21,014 bases of DNA from Pseudomonadota bacterium (GTDB taxonomy: Bacteria; Pseudomonadota; Alphaproteobacteria; Sphingomonadales; Sphingomonadaceae): contig JARXKR010000016.1 in NCBI GenBank assembly GCA_030271565.1, positions 1 through 21,014 of the forward strand. Direction: 5' to 3'. Every line of letters begins with the position of its first letter. Position 1 is the first letter of the stretch. Below, one piece after another: positions 1-7,653 of the stretch. Under the pieces are notes generated by a model, which saw only the letters and a program-made list of their open reading frames with translations, was not told the origin of the DNA and searched no databases. The translations under genes and the position numbers were made by a program.

Positions 1-152
1 TGATGGGCGCGATGGGGGCCGGGGCCAGTGCCGCAGTGCTGGCCGCACCGGGCGAGGGCGATCCCTACAAGGACATGGGCTTGTCGCGGAATGCGCTATG
101 TCCATGCGGCTCGGGCGAGAAGTACAAGCACTGCCACGGCGCGGCGGGATAA
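1..152 (+). CDS. secA: SecA preprotein translocase ATPase, C-terminal fragment
   Basis: Only the last 49 codons are present, read in the frame starting at position 3, with the TAA at 150-152; the rest lies off the left edge. The fragment is a flexible Gly/Ala-rich linker followed by a zinc-binding SEC-C tail, NALCPCGSGEKYKHCHG, with the Cys-x-Cys...Cys-His ligands intact. In SecA this tail binds zinc and contacts SecB and phospholipid at the membrane; SecA itself drives protein export through SecYEG. The linker plus this exact tail at the very end of the protein is typical of proteobacterial SecA. Other SEC-C proteins, such as YchJ-like proteins, carry the same motif, so the call is strong but not absolute from a fragment. 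Confidence 0.85.
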   Translation, partial: MGAMGAGASAAVLAAPGEGDPYKDMGLSRNALCPCGSGEKYKHCHGAAG

Positions 153-160
153 ATTCTAGT

Positions 161-298
161 TCTCCCCGACACGGGGAGGTGACCATGCAAAGCATGGTGG
201 AGGGGCACGCGCCGCACGGCGTAACCACGCATAGGAGTGAGATGGGACCTGTGCCCCTCCACCACCTGCGGTGGTCCCCCTCCCCGTGCCGGGGAGGA
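161..298. repeat. REPIN-like long inverted repeat between secA and the TauE gene
   Basis: The left arm (161-208) and right arm (251-298) are imperfect reverse complements about 48 bases long, separated by a 42-base loop. Each arm also folds on itself: CTCCCC...GGGGAG near the outer edge, and a second small stem around 183-197 and 261-274. The inner edges are GTGGAGGGGCAC and GTGCCCCTCCAC. This doublet-of-hairpins layout resembles REP doublets (REPINs), non-autonomous elements moved by RAYT transposases. No transposase is in the window, so the mobility class is inferred. The outer right edge forms the Shine-Dalgarno of the next gene. Confidence 0.75.
291..298 (+). promoter_or_regulatory. Shine-Dalgarno of the TauE/SafE gene, formed by the repeat edge
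   Basis: GGGGAGGA lies 5 bases before the ATG at 304 and is at the same time the outer end of the right arm of the inverted repeat at 161-298. Pairing of the arms in the transcript would hide it. Confidence 0.6.
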
Positions 299-303
299 AG
301 ATT

Positions 304-1050
304 ATGACCTGGCTGCCGCCCGCTTTCCTTGCCACCGCGCTGCTCTATGCGTCGGTCGGGTTCGGCGGCGGTTCGACTTATAACGCGCTGCTGGCGCTGG
401 CGCATTACGATTACCGGCTGCTGCCGATCGTGAGCCTCGCCTGCAACGTGCTGGTGGTCAGTGGCAGCACAATCCGTTTCGCCCGCGCCGGGGTGGTGCC
501 GTGGAAGCGTGCGCTGTTGCTTGCACTGATCGCCGCGCCGCTCGCCTATCTTGGCGGGCTGACCCCGATCAAGCAATCCACCTTTCTGGTGTGGCTCGGA
601 TTGAGCCTGATCGCGGCCGGCCTAGCGCTGTTCGTCCCGCGCGCTGCCGATAGCGAGGCCAAGCCCACGCCGCTCGCCAAATGGATGCCGTTGGCGGTTG
701 CACCGCTGGGTTATCTGGCGGGCCTAGTCGGAATCGGTGGCGGCATCTTTCTCGCGCCGCTGCTCCATTACACTCGCTGGGCCGGCGCGCGCGCGATTGC
801 GGCGACCACCAGTCTGTTCATCCTGATCAATTCGCTGAGCGGTCTGGTTGGCCAACTCGCCAAGAACGGCATCGATACTTTCGGCGATGCGCTAGGCGAT
901 GCCTTGCCGCTATTGATCGCAGTGGTGCTGGGCGGGCAGCTCGGCAGCCTCTTGGCGCTACGTTGGCTGCCCGAGCGGGTAATCCGCATGCTCACCGCCG
1001 CATTGACCATCTGGGTTGGCGGCCAGCTGCTTTATCGGCAGTGGTTCTGA
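304..1050 (+). CDS. TauE/SafE family membrane permease
   Basis: This 248-residue protein is almost entirely hydrophobic, with about eight predicted membrane segments. It has the internally duplicated layout of the TauE/SafE family: a glycine-rich motif GFGGGST near residues 19-25 and a second copy, GLVGIGGGIFLAPLL, after a short polar stretch near residues 115-125. Family members are inner-membrane exporters or importers of sulfite, sulfoacetate or other small organosulfur anions; the substrate cannot be read from the sequence. The ATG at 304 is chosen because GGGGAGGA lies at 291-298 with good spacing, and the residues encoded from an upstream GTG at 271 belong to the repeat. The neighbours give no clue to function. 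Confidence 0.85.
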   Translation: MTWLPPAFLATALLYASVGFGGGSTYNALLALAHYDYRLLPIVSLACNVLVVSGSTIRFARAGVVPWKRALLLALIAAPLAYLGGLTPIKQSTFLVWLGLSLIAAGLALFVPRAADSEAKPTPLAKWMPLAVAPLGYLAGLVGIGGGIFLAPLLHYTRWAGARAIAATTSLFILINSLSGLVGQLAKNGIDTFGDALGDALPLLIAVVLGGQLGSLLALRWLPERVIRMLTAALTIWVGGQLLYRQWF

Positions 1051-1075
1051 GATTTTTCGGAGCGTTTGGAAAAAC

Positions 1076-1150
1076 TGGCTCCCCGAGTTGGATTCGAACC
1101 AACGACCAAGTGATTAACAGTCACCTACTCTACCGCTGAGCTATCGGGGA
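1076..1150 (-). tRNA. tRNA-Asn (anticodon GTT)
   Basis: Read on the minus strand this is a 75-base tRNA with encoded CCA (1076-1078), discriminator G and a 7-base-pair acceptor stem TCCCCGA/TCGGGGA. The D arm has TAGCTCAGC, the T arm has GGTTCGAATCC, and the anticodon loop is CTGTTAA, giving GTT for asparagine codons. All arms pair. It lies just downstream of nadK on the same strand and converges with the TauE gene. Confidence 0.97.
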
Positions 1151-1174
1151 GCGGTCCTTGCGGACAGGTGAGGG

Positions 1175-1202
1175 CCTATACCAGCGCCAAAGCGTTTGGC
1201 AA
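1175..1202 (-). promoter_or_regulatory. candidate sigma70 promoter of tRNA-Asn
   Basis: On the minus strand TTGCCA (1202-1197) is followed after 16 bases by TATAGG (1180-1175), about 25 bases before the tRNA 5' end. The tRNA-Pro gene in this window has the same two hexamers with a 17-base spacer, which supports both calls. Confidence 0.5.
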
Positions 1203-1213
1203 GCGGGCCTTCG

Positions 1214-1993
1214 TCAAAATTGGAACTGTTCGGCAAAAATCCGCTCTTCCAGTGTTTTGCCCGGATCGAACAGCAAAGTGAGCTGCTGCGCGCGGGCGAC
1301 GCGGACCTTGACCGTGTGAATATCGCGCACTTCGCGCTGATCGGCCACCGCGGCGACGGGGCGTTTTTCGGGGTCGAGCACGCGAAATTCGATCTCGTAG
1401 TGATCGGGAATGATCGCGCCGCGCCAGCGCCGCGGGCGGAACGGGCTGATCGGGGTCAGCGCGAGCATGTTCGAGCCCAGCGGCAGGATCGGGCCGTTGG
1501 CCGACAGGTTATAGGCGGTCGACCCGGCCGGGGTGGCGACCAGAATACCGTCGCAGAACAGTTCGGCAATGCGTACTTTGGCGTTGACCGAGATTTCGAG
1601 CCGCGCGGTCTGCCGGGTCTCGCGCAGCAGCGAGACTTCGTTGATCGCCGCGAAGGTATGCTGCTCGCCGCTGCGGGTGGTGGCGGTCATTTCGAGCGGA
1701 GTCACTGCAAGCGGCCGGGCCCGGGCCACCCGCTCGGCCAGCGTGCGGCTGCTCTTGTGGCGGTTCATCAGGAAGCCCACCGTGCCAAGGTTGATTCCGT
1801 AAGCCGGGATGACCTGGTCCGCGTCGAGCATCTGGTGCAGCACATGGAGCATCTGCCCGTCGCCGCCCAGCACCACCGCGACATCGGCCTCCGTCAGGGA
1901 GACGAAGTCATGTTCTGCACGCAGTACCGCAGCCGCTTCTTCGGCGCGCGGTGTATCTGAAACCAGCAGGGCAAGGAGGTGCTGTTTGGCCAT
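1214..1993 (-). CDS. nadK: NAD kinase
   Basis: The 259-residue protein matches short alphaproteobacterial NAD kinases, which phosphorylate NAD+ to NADP+ in the cytosol using ATP or polyphosphate. Visible family motifs are the GGDG nucleotide-binding loop (residues 43-46), NLGTVGFLMN (about 68-77), the NE pair in AAINEVSLL (118-119), and the glycine-rich ATPAGSTAYNLSANGPILP segment that binds NAD. The ATG at 1993 places the first beta strand (LLALLVSDT) right at the N-terminus, as in relatives; an upstream in-frame ATG at 2050 would add a non-conserved Arg/Pro-rich leader. It is divergent from the EAL-domain gene, with 69 bases between the chosen start codons. The tRNA-Asn lies 63 bases downstream. 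Confidence 0.93.
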   Translation of the reverse strand: MAKQHLLALLVSDTPRAEEAAAVLRAEHDFVSLTEADVAVVLGGDGQMLHVLHQMLDADQVIPAYGINLGTVGFLMNRHKSSRTLAERVARARPLAVTPLEMTATTRSGEQHTFAAINEVSLLRETRQTARLEISVNAKVRIAELFCDGILVATPAGSTAYNLSANGPILPLGSNMLALTPISPFRPRRWRGAIIPDHYEIEFRVLDPEKRPVAAVADQREVRDIHTVKVRVARAQQLTLLFDPGKTLEERIFAEQFQF

Positions 1994-2062
1994 GGAGCGG
2001 TCATAGGGGAAGCGCGGCCTGCTTGGCAATTGGCGGCGTATGGCCAACACTTTGGTAGGGGG

Positions 2063-3376
2063 ATGGTGCTAAGCAGCCCGGCAATGAAGCCTGAACCAAC
2101 TTGCGATGCTGACCAGCGCAGCGATGCCCTGACCGGATTGGTCGGGCGAGATGCCGCAGCTGCACGGCTGGACGAATGGCTGGGAAGCGGCGCACGGGTC
2201 CATGCGCTGCTGGTCGGGCTCAAGCGCTTCGATGCGGTAAACCTCGCATACGGCAAGGCTGCGGGCGATGCTGCGCTGGTCGAAGTGGCGCAGCGCATGC
2301 GGCATTTCGCCGCCGAGGAGCTCGACGGTTTGTGGCTGGCGGCGCGCGGGAGCGGGGGGCAGTTCCTGCTGCTCGCGACCGAGCCGTGCAGCCGCGAGCG
2401 CTGGCAACTCGCTGCCGGGCAATTGCTCGATGCACTGGCGCGGCCGATCGCTACCACCTGGGGAACCCTGCGGCTCAGCCCGCGCGGAGCGCTGCTGCGC
2501 GGGGTGGAAGGCGAAAGCGCAGGATCGGTGCTCGACCGGCTCGGGCAGTCGCTCGATGCCGCGACCAGCCAGCCTGGTCGCCGCTTGCTCTGGGCCGATG
2601 GCGAAACGACGCGGGGTGGGCGCAGCGCGGCGCAGCTCGAAAGCGATTTGCTCCGCGCGCTCGACCTTGGCGAGATCGAAGTGGTCTTCCAGCCGCAGTT
2701 CGGTTGCACTGACGACCGGTTGGTCGGGGCAGAAGCGCTCGCGCGGTGGAACCATCCACAACTTGGCCGGGTCGGCGCAGGTGCGCTGTTTGCCGTGGCT
2801 GACCGCTGCGATCACGTCCCGCAGCTGTCGCAGCACATCGCCCGGATGGCGCTAGGTGAGGCGGCCCGCTGGCCGATGGATCTGCGGTTATCGCTCAACG
2901 TGACGGCGGGCGATCTCGCCAGCGCTGACTATGCCGAGCGATTGTCGGACTTGATCGGGCAAACCGGCTTCGCGCCGTGGCGATTGACGCTCGAAGTGAC
3001 CGAACAGGTCCTGCTCGGCGATGCCGCGCAGGCCGCAGCGACGCTTTCCGCTTTGGCCGCGCAGGGCGTCCGCATCGCGCTCGACGATTTTGGCGCGGGT
3101 TTCTGCAACTTCCGGTATCTCAGGCTACTGCCGCTGCATTACCTGAAGCTCGACCGCGCGATGATCGATGGGGTCACTGGCGACGCCCGTGACCTTGCCG
3201 TGCTGCGCGCGATTATCGCGATGGCGGGCGCACTCGACCTCAGGGTGATTGCCGAGGGCGTGGAAACCGAGGCCCAGCGCCTGCTGGTCGCCGCTGAGGG
3301 CTGTGCGAGCTACCAAGGATTCCTCCGCGCCCAGCCGATGAATGCGGCGGAGTTTGGCGAACTGGCGCGGGGCTAA
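2063..3376 (+). CDS. Cyclic-di-GMP phosphodiesterase with degenerate GGDEF and intact EAL domain
   Basis: The 437-residue soluble protein has no membrane segment or sensor domain. Residues about 20-185 resemble a GGDEF domain: a DALTGLVGR start motif and helix-rich spacing are present, but the signature position reads GSGGQF, so diguanylate cyclase activity is unlikely. Residues about 195-437 form an EAL domain with the signature AEALARW (about 224), the Asn of LNVTAGDL, the Glu residues of LEVTEQ, DDFG (about 341), the Lys of LKLDR, the Glu of IAEGVET and the Gln of YQGF. All usual metal and catalytic positions look filled, so c-di-GMP hydrolysis is expected. The start is uncertain: ATG 2063 follows AGGGGG too closely, and ATG 2084 is an alternative without a ribosome binding site. 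The TAA overlaps the TAG of mfd on the opposite strand. Confidence 0.85.
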   Translation: MVLSSPAMKPEPTCDADQRSDALTGLVGRDAAAARLDEWLGSGARVHALLVGLKRFDAVNLAYGKAAGDAALVEVAQRMRHFAAEELDGLWLAARGSGGQFLLLATEPCSRERWQLAAGQLLDALARPIATTWGTLRLSPRGALLRGVEGESAGSVLDRLGQSLDAATSQPGRRLLWADGETTRGGRSAAQLESDLLRALDLGEIEVVFQPQFGCTDDRLVGAEALARWNHPQLGRVGAGALFAVADRCDHVPQLSQHIARMALGEAARWPMDLRLSLNVTAGDLASADYAERLSDLIGQTGFAPWRLTLEVTEQVLLGDAAQAAATLSALAAQGVRIALDDFGAGFCNFRYLRLLPLHYLKLDRAMIDGVTGDARDLAVLRAIIAMAGALDLRVIAEGVETEAQRLLVAAEGCASYQGFLRAQPMNAAEFGELARG

Positions 3377-6300
3377 CGCGCTGCCTTCCGCGCAATCGTG
3401 CTAAGCCCTTTGGTCAGCTGGATCAGCCCATTGAGCCGCGCCTCGGCGCTGCCCCAGGCGCGAGTTACCACGATCTTGCTGTCGGGACGGAGCTTGATCG
3501 TGCCCGCCAGTCGCTCAGCATAGGCGATCAGCCCGGCGGGATCGGGGAAGCTGTTGCCGTGGAAGCTGACCAGAGTGCCCTTTTCGCCGACATCGATCTT
3601 GGCGATGTTGGCGGCGATGGCCTGGCGCTTGATTTCGATCAGCTTGATCAGGTTGCTGGTCGGCGCGGGCAGCGGTCCGAAGCGGTCGATCATCTCAGCC
3701 GACAGGCTCTCGATCTCGGCTGAATCCTCGGCATCGTTGAGGCGGCGGTAAAGCGCCATCCGCACCGCCAGATCGGGCACGTAGTCCTCGGGGATCATGA
3801 TCGGCGCATCGAGCGTGATTTGCGGTGACAGTGCGCTGCGCTCGCGCGCCAGCCCCATTTCGCCCGCCTTGGCCGCCAGAATCGCGTCCTCGAGCATCGA
3901 CTGGTACAGTTCGAAACCGACTTCGCGGATATGCCCTGACTGTTCATCGCCGAGCAGGTTACCCGCGCCGCGAATGTCGAGATCGTGGCTGGCGAGCTGG
4001 AACCCGGCACCCAGACTGTCGAGATCGCCGAGCACCTTGAGGCGCTTTTCGGCCACTTCGGACAACTGGGTGTCGGCGGGCGTGGTCAGGTAGGCATAGG
4101 CGCGCAGCTTCGAACGCCCAACCCGGCCGCGCAGCTGGTATAGCTGTGCCAGGCCGAAGCGGTCGGCGCGGTGGATGATGATCGTATTGGCGCTCGGGAT
4201 GTCGAGCCCGCTTTCGATAATGGTCGTCGAAAGCAGCACTTCGTAGCGCTTGTCGTAGAACGAGCTCATCCGCTCCTCGACCTCGCTCGGTGACATTTGT
4301 CCGTGGGCGGCGACGAAGCGGACCTCGGGGACCGTATCGCGCAGCCATTTTTCGACTGCTTCCATATCGGCAATACGCGGAACCACGATGAAGCTCTGCC
4401 CGCCGCGGTGATGCTCGCGCAGCAGGGCCTCGCGCATGACCATCTGGTCCCATTCCATCACGTAGGTGCGCACCGCCAGCCGGTCGACCGGGGGGGTCTG
4501 GATGGTCGACAGCTCGCGCAGACCCGACATTGCCATCTGCAAGGTGCGGGGGATCGGGGTGGCGGTGAGGGTGAGCATGTGGACGTTGGTCCGCAGCGCC
4601 TTGAGCGTCTCTTTGTGGGTCACCCCAAAGCGCTGTTCTTCGTCAACAATTACAAGCCCAAGCTGCTTGAAGCTCAAGCTCTTTGCGAGCAGCGCATGGG
4701 TGCCGATCACGATATCGACCGTGCCGTCGGCGAGGCCCGCCTTGGTGGCCTTGGCTTCCTTTTCCCCGACCAGCCGCGACAGCCGTCCGATCTTGAGCGG
4801 AAACCCGGCAAAGCGCTCTACAAAGCCCGAAAAGTGCTGGCGCGCCAGCAGCGTGGTCGGGGCAACCAACGCAACCTGATGCCCGGCCATCGCCGCGACG
4901 AAAGCGGCGCGCAAGGCAACCTCGGTCTTGCCGAATCCGACATCGCCGCAGACCAGCCGGTCCATCGGGCGGCCCGCTGCCATGTCACCGAGTACATCGT
5001 CGATCGCGGCGTCCTGATCGTCGGTTTCCTGCCACGGGAAGCGTTCGACAAACTGGTCGTAGCTGGCCTGCTCGGGGACCAGCACCGGGGCCTCGCGCAG
5101 AGCGCGCAGCGCGGCGGTCTTGAGCAGTTCGTGCGCAATCGCGCGGATGCGCTCTTTGAGCCGGCTCTTGCGTCTTTGCCAGCCTTCGCCGCCCAAACGG
5201 TCGAGCGCGGTAAATTCGTTGTCGCTGCCATAGCGGCTGAGCACGTCGATGTTTTCGACGGGGACGTAAAGCTTATCGCCGCCGGCATATTCGAGCATCA
5301 CGCAATCGTGCGGGCTTTTGCCGACCGGGATGGATTGCAAGCCGCCGTAGCGCCCGATCCCGTGCTCAAGATGGACCACCAGATCGCCCGGGGTCAGCGC
5401 AGCCAGTTCGGCGAGGAAGGCATCGGCGCCCTTGCGGCGTTTCTTGCGCCGGACCAGCCGGTCGCCGAGGATATCCTGCTCGGTAACCAGCTCAATCTCG
5501 GCGTTGGAGAACCCGTTTTCGAGCGGCAGCACCATTGCCGCGACCACGCCCTTGGCGGCGAGGCCGAGTGCTTCGTGCCAGCTTGCCGCCATGACCGCGG
5601 CAGGGCGCACCGCTTCGCCAAGGATCGCGCTGATCCGCGCGCGGCTGCCTTCGGAATAGGCCGCGATCAGCACCTTCTTGCCCTGCGCAGCCTGTCCGGT
5701 CAGGTAGCGCGCTGCAGCTTCATAGACGTTATCGCCGCGCGCGCGTTCGGGCGCGAAGTCACGCCCGCTGGCAAACCCGGCGTCGATCACGCTGGCGCTC
5801 TCAGGCTGCGCGAATATATCGGTGCGGTGGACCGGATGGTCCTTCAATTGCGCGTCGAGTTCGGCGCGGGTCAGGTACAGCGCGGCGGGCTCAAGCGGGC
5901 GGTAACTGCCCACAGCCTTGCCCGAACTCTCGGTGCGGCTGGCGAAGTAGTCGGCGATGTCACCCAGCCGCTCTTCCGCCGACCCCAGCGCGGCATTATC
6001 GATCAGCATCAGATCACGCGCGCCGAGGTGGTCGAACAGCGTGACCAGCTTGTCTTCGAACAGCGGCAGCCAGTGCTCCATCCCCGCCAGCCGCCGCCCG
6101 TCGCTAACCGCCTGATAGAGCGGATCGGAAGTGGCATTGGCGCCGAACAGGTCGCGGTACTTGCCGCGGAAACGTTTGACGCTGTCCTCGTCGAGCAGCG
6201 CCTCGCTGGCAGGGAGGAGCAGGTGTTCGGTGACGGTGCCGGTGGAGCGCTGGGTATTGGGATCGAACAGCCGCAGCGTTTCCAGCTCGTCACCGAAGAA

Positions 6301-6849
6301 ATCGAGCCGCAAACCACCTGAAAGGCCGGACGGATAGATATCGAAGATCGAGCCGCGCACCGCATATTCGCCCGCATCGGCGACGGTGTCGGTGCGGCTG
6401 TAGCCTTGGCGCTGGAGAAGCCCGATCAGGCTTTCGCGGCCGATCTCCATCCCGGGTTTGAGCAACCGGACGTTCTCGCGCACGCGGAACGGGGTGACCA
6501 CGCGCTGGAGCACGGCGTTGATCGTTGTGACGAGGAGTTGCGGGCCATCGGTGGGGCTTTGCAACCGGTGCAGCGCTGCCAGCCGCCGCGCACTGATCGA
6601 TAGCGCCGGACTGGCGCGGTCGTAGGGCAGGCAGTCCCACGCCGGGAACGACAGCACCTCCAGCTCGGGCGCGAAGAACGCCGCGCTGTCGGCAATCCCC
6701 TGCATTGCGGCCTCATCCGGGGCGATGAACACCACGCGGGTTTTTGCCGCGCGCGCCAGATCGGCGAGCACCAAAGGCTGCGCGCCGCGCGCCAGCGAAG
6801 CCAGCGTCAGCGGCGTGGTGGCACTCAGGATCTTGGCGAAGTCTGACAT
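3373..6849 (-). CDS. mfd: Transcription-repair coupling factor Mfd
   Basis: At 1158 residues this is full length for Mfd, the ATP-driven translocase that removes RNA polymerase stalled at DNA lesions and recruits UvrA. The N-terminal UvrB-like region includes FPAWDCLPYD (about 68-77) and RGSIFDIYPSG. The RNA-polymerase-interacting domain starts at about 487 with PGDLVVHLEHGIGRY. The SF2 motor has Walker A GDVGFGKT (635-642), DEEQ (736-739) and TATPIPRTL, with later motifs IIESGLDIP and QLRGRVGR. The C-terminal TRCF domain follows. The ATG at 6849 gives the usual N-terminus; a TTG 18 bases upstream would add six residues. It follows sdhE by 91 bases on the same strand and is probably co-transcribed with it. 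It converges with the EAL gene with a 4-base overlap. Confidence 0.97.
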   Translation of the reverse strand: MSDFAKILSATTPLTLASLARGAQPLVLADLARAAKTRVVFIAPDEAAMQGIADSAAFFAPELEVLSFPAWDCLPYDRASPALSISARRLAALHRLQSPTDGPQLLVTTINAVLQRVVTPFRVRENVRLLKPGMEIGRESLIGLLQRQGYSRTDTVADAGEYAVRGSIFDIYPSGLSGGLRLDFFGDELETLRLFDPNTQRSTGTVTEHLLLPASEALLDEDSVKRFRGKYRDLFGANATSDPLYQAVSDGRRLAGMEHWLPLFEDKLVTLFDHLGARDLMLIDNAALGSAEERLGDIADYFASRTESSGKAVGSYRPLEPAALYLTRAELDAQLKDHPVHRTDIFAQPESASVIDAGFASGRDFAPERARGDNVYEAAARYLTGQAAQGKKVLIAAYSEGSRARISAILGEAVRPAAVMAASWHEALGLAAKGVVAAMVLPLENGFSNAEIELVTEQDILGDRLVRRKKRRKGADAFLAELAALTPGDLVVHLEHGIGRYGGLQSIPVGKSPHDCVMLEYAGGDKLYVPVENIDVLSRYGSDNEFTALDRLGGEGWQRRKSRLKERIRAIAHELLKTAALRALREAPVLVPEQASYDQFVERFPWQETDDQDAAIDDVLGDMAAGRPMDRLVCGDVGFGKTEVALRAAFVAAMAGHQVALVAPTTLLARQHFSGFVERFAGFPLKIGRLSRLVGEKEAKATKAGLADGTVDIVIGTHALLAKSLSFKQLGLVIVDEEQRFGVTHKETLKALRTNVHMLTLTATPIPRTLQMAMSGLRELSTIQTPPVDRLAVRTYVMEWDQMVMREALLREHHRGGQSFIVVPRIADMEAVEKWLRDTVPEVRFVAAHGQMSPSEVEERMSSFYDKRYEVLLSTTIIESGLDIPSANTIIIHRADRFGLAQLYQLRGRVGRSKLRAYAYLTTPADTQLSEVAEKRLKVLGDLDSLGAGFQLASHDLDIRGAGNLLGDEQSGHIREVGFELYQSMLEDAILAAKAGEMGLARERSALSPQITLDAPIMIPEDYVPDLAVRMALYRRLNDAEDSAEIESLSAEMIDRFGPLPAPTSNLIKLIEIKRQAIAANIAKIDVGEKGTLVSFHGNSFPDPAGLIAYAERLAGTIKLRPDSKIVVTRAWGSAEARLNGLIQLTKGLSTIARKAAR

Positions 6850-6940
6850 GGCGGGGCGCAACAGCAATTGCCCCGCGTGCCGTTTTGCGGCCAGCGGGGT
6901 GGGAATGATCAGCGTGCCTTAGCGGGTGATGTGCGCGCTG

Positions 6941-7207
6941 TCAGCGCGGGATTTCAACAAAATCGAGCTTGCGGAACGCATCCATCAAAGCGCCCGCATA
7001 GCGCTCGGGAACCGGCTGGGTGCCAAGCGCCCAAGCCATGATGTCGACGTCGTCTTCATCAAGCAGCGCCTCGAACCAGGCCATGCTGTCCGCATCCCAG
7101 CCATGATGATGCGCGTCGAAGAAGCACCCGATCATGTAATCGGCCTCGCGCGTGCCGCGGTGCCAGGCACGGAATTTCAGGCGGCCGAGGGGGTTTGCGG
7201 GTTCCAT
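6941..7207 (-). CDS. sdhE: FAD assembly factor SdhE (DUF339)
   Basis: The small 88-residue acidic protein shows the SdhE/Sdh5 signature: RLKFRAWHRGTREADYMIG near the N-terminus, where the RG pair is required in the family for flavinylation, then WFEALLDEDDVDIMAWALG. The family helps attach FAD covalently to succinate dehydrogenase and fumarate reductase flavoprotein subunits in the cytosol. The ATG at 7207 gives the normal length. The start codon lies in the base of a GC-rich inverted repeat (7204-7241), which may affect translation or ends the upstream transcript. The gene lies 91 bases before mfd on the same strand, an arrangement I recall from other alphaproteobacteria. Confidence 0.93.
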   Translation of the reverse strand: MEPANPLGRLKFRAWHRGTREADYMIGCFFDAHHHGWDADSMAWFEALLDEDDVDIMAWALGTQPVPERYAGALMDAFRKLDFVEIPR

Positions 7208-7241
7208 CGGCCCCGCCGCTAAGCTGCAGCGGAGCCGATGG
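7204..7241 (-). terminator. GC-rich stem-loop spanning the sdhE start codon
   Basis: CCATCGGC (7204-7211) pairs with GCCGATGG (7234-7241), and CCGCT (7216-7220) pairs with AGCGG (7228-7232). It lies in the 41 bases between the host-attachment gene and sdhE. There is no T run, so it is either a weak terminator or processing site, or a translational control hairpin over the sdhE ATG. Confidence 0.4.
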
Positions 7242-7248
7242 CAAGCGG

Positions 7249-7653
7249 TCAGGCGGGTTCGTGCAGCGCCGCGATCAATTCGCTGGGCGGGCGTCCAGCC
7301 ATCGATTTGTTGATCTCGCCCAGCAGGGCCTGCTCGGTCAGCTTGTGATAGTGCTTGCGGATCTCGCCCAGCGTACGCGGCGCGGCGAATACCACCAGAT
7401 CGCTGACTTTGTGGCCGAGCACCTGCTGGTTGAGCCACTCGGCGGCAGCAATGGCGTGGCCGTCCTCGTCGTTCTGATGACCGCCGGGATTGCCCGAACT
7501 CGAACGATGACTACCGCCCGAATGGTTGCTGCCATCGAGCTTGGGGCTCTCTTCCGGGGTAAGCTCGGGCTCGGCTTCGGTTCCGGTGTTGCGGTAAAGT
7601 TCGAACTCACTGCCATCGATTACTGCGATCAAGGTGGCGTGGGGTAACAGCAT
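7249..7653 (-). CDS. 'Host attachment protein' family, baeRF-like
   Basis: This 134-residue protein begins with a hydrophobic strand (TLIAVIDGSEFELYRN). A low-complexity Ser/Gly/His/Asn-rich stretch follows (about residues 40-62), then an alpha/beta half with FAAPRTLGEIRKHYHKLTE and LLGEINKSMAGRPPSEL. The last motifs are characteristic of proteins annotated as host attachment protein (AtsE-like), now grouped with bacterial/archaeal relatives of the eRF1 core (baeRF). The biochemical role is unknown; the historical name comes from plant attachment in Agrobacterium. A GGHQ tetrapeptide in the loop is only loosely reminiscent of the eRF1 GGQ, and I draw no function from it. A strong AGGAGA lies at the right spacing before the ATG at 7653. 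It is divergent from sodB and precedes sdhE. Confidence 0.8.
   Translation of the reverse strand: MLLPHATLIAVIDGSEFELYRNTGTEAEPELTPEESPKLDGSNHSGGSHRSSSGNPGGHQNDEDGHAIAAAEWLNQQVLGHKVSDLVVFAAPRTLGEIRKHYHKLTEQALLGEINKSMAGRPPSELIAALHEPA

Noticed and set aside
1196..1960. 254-codon plus-strand frame opposite nadK
   Set aside because: NadK motifs fill the minus strand, and the plus-strand product is Arg/Gln/His-rich without domain features.
4297..6321. 674-codon open frame on the plus strand opposite mfd
   Set aside because: It is a mirror of a high-GC coding strand, shows no recognisable domain, has runs typical of reversed codons, and lies wholly inside a well-supported mfd.
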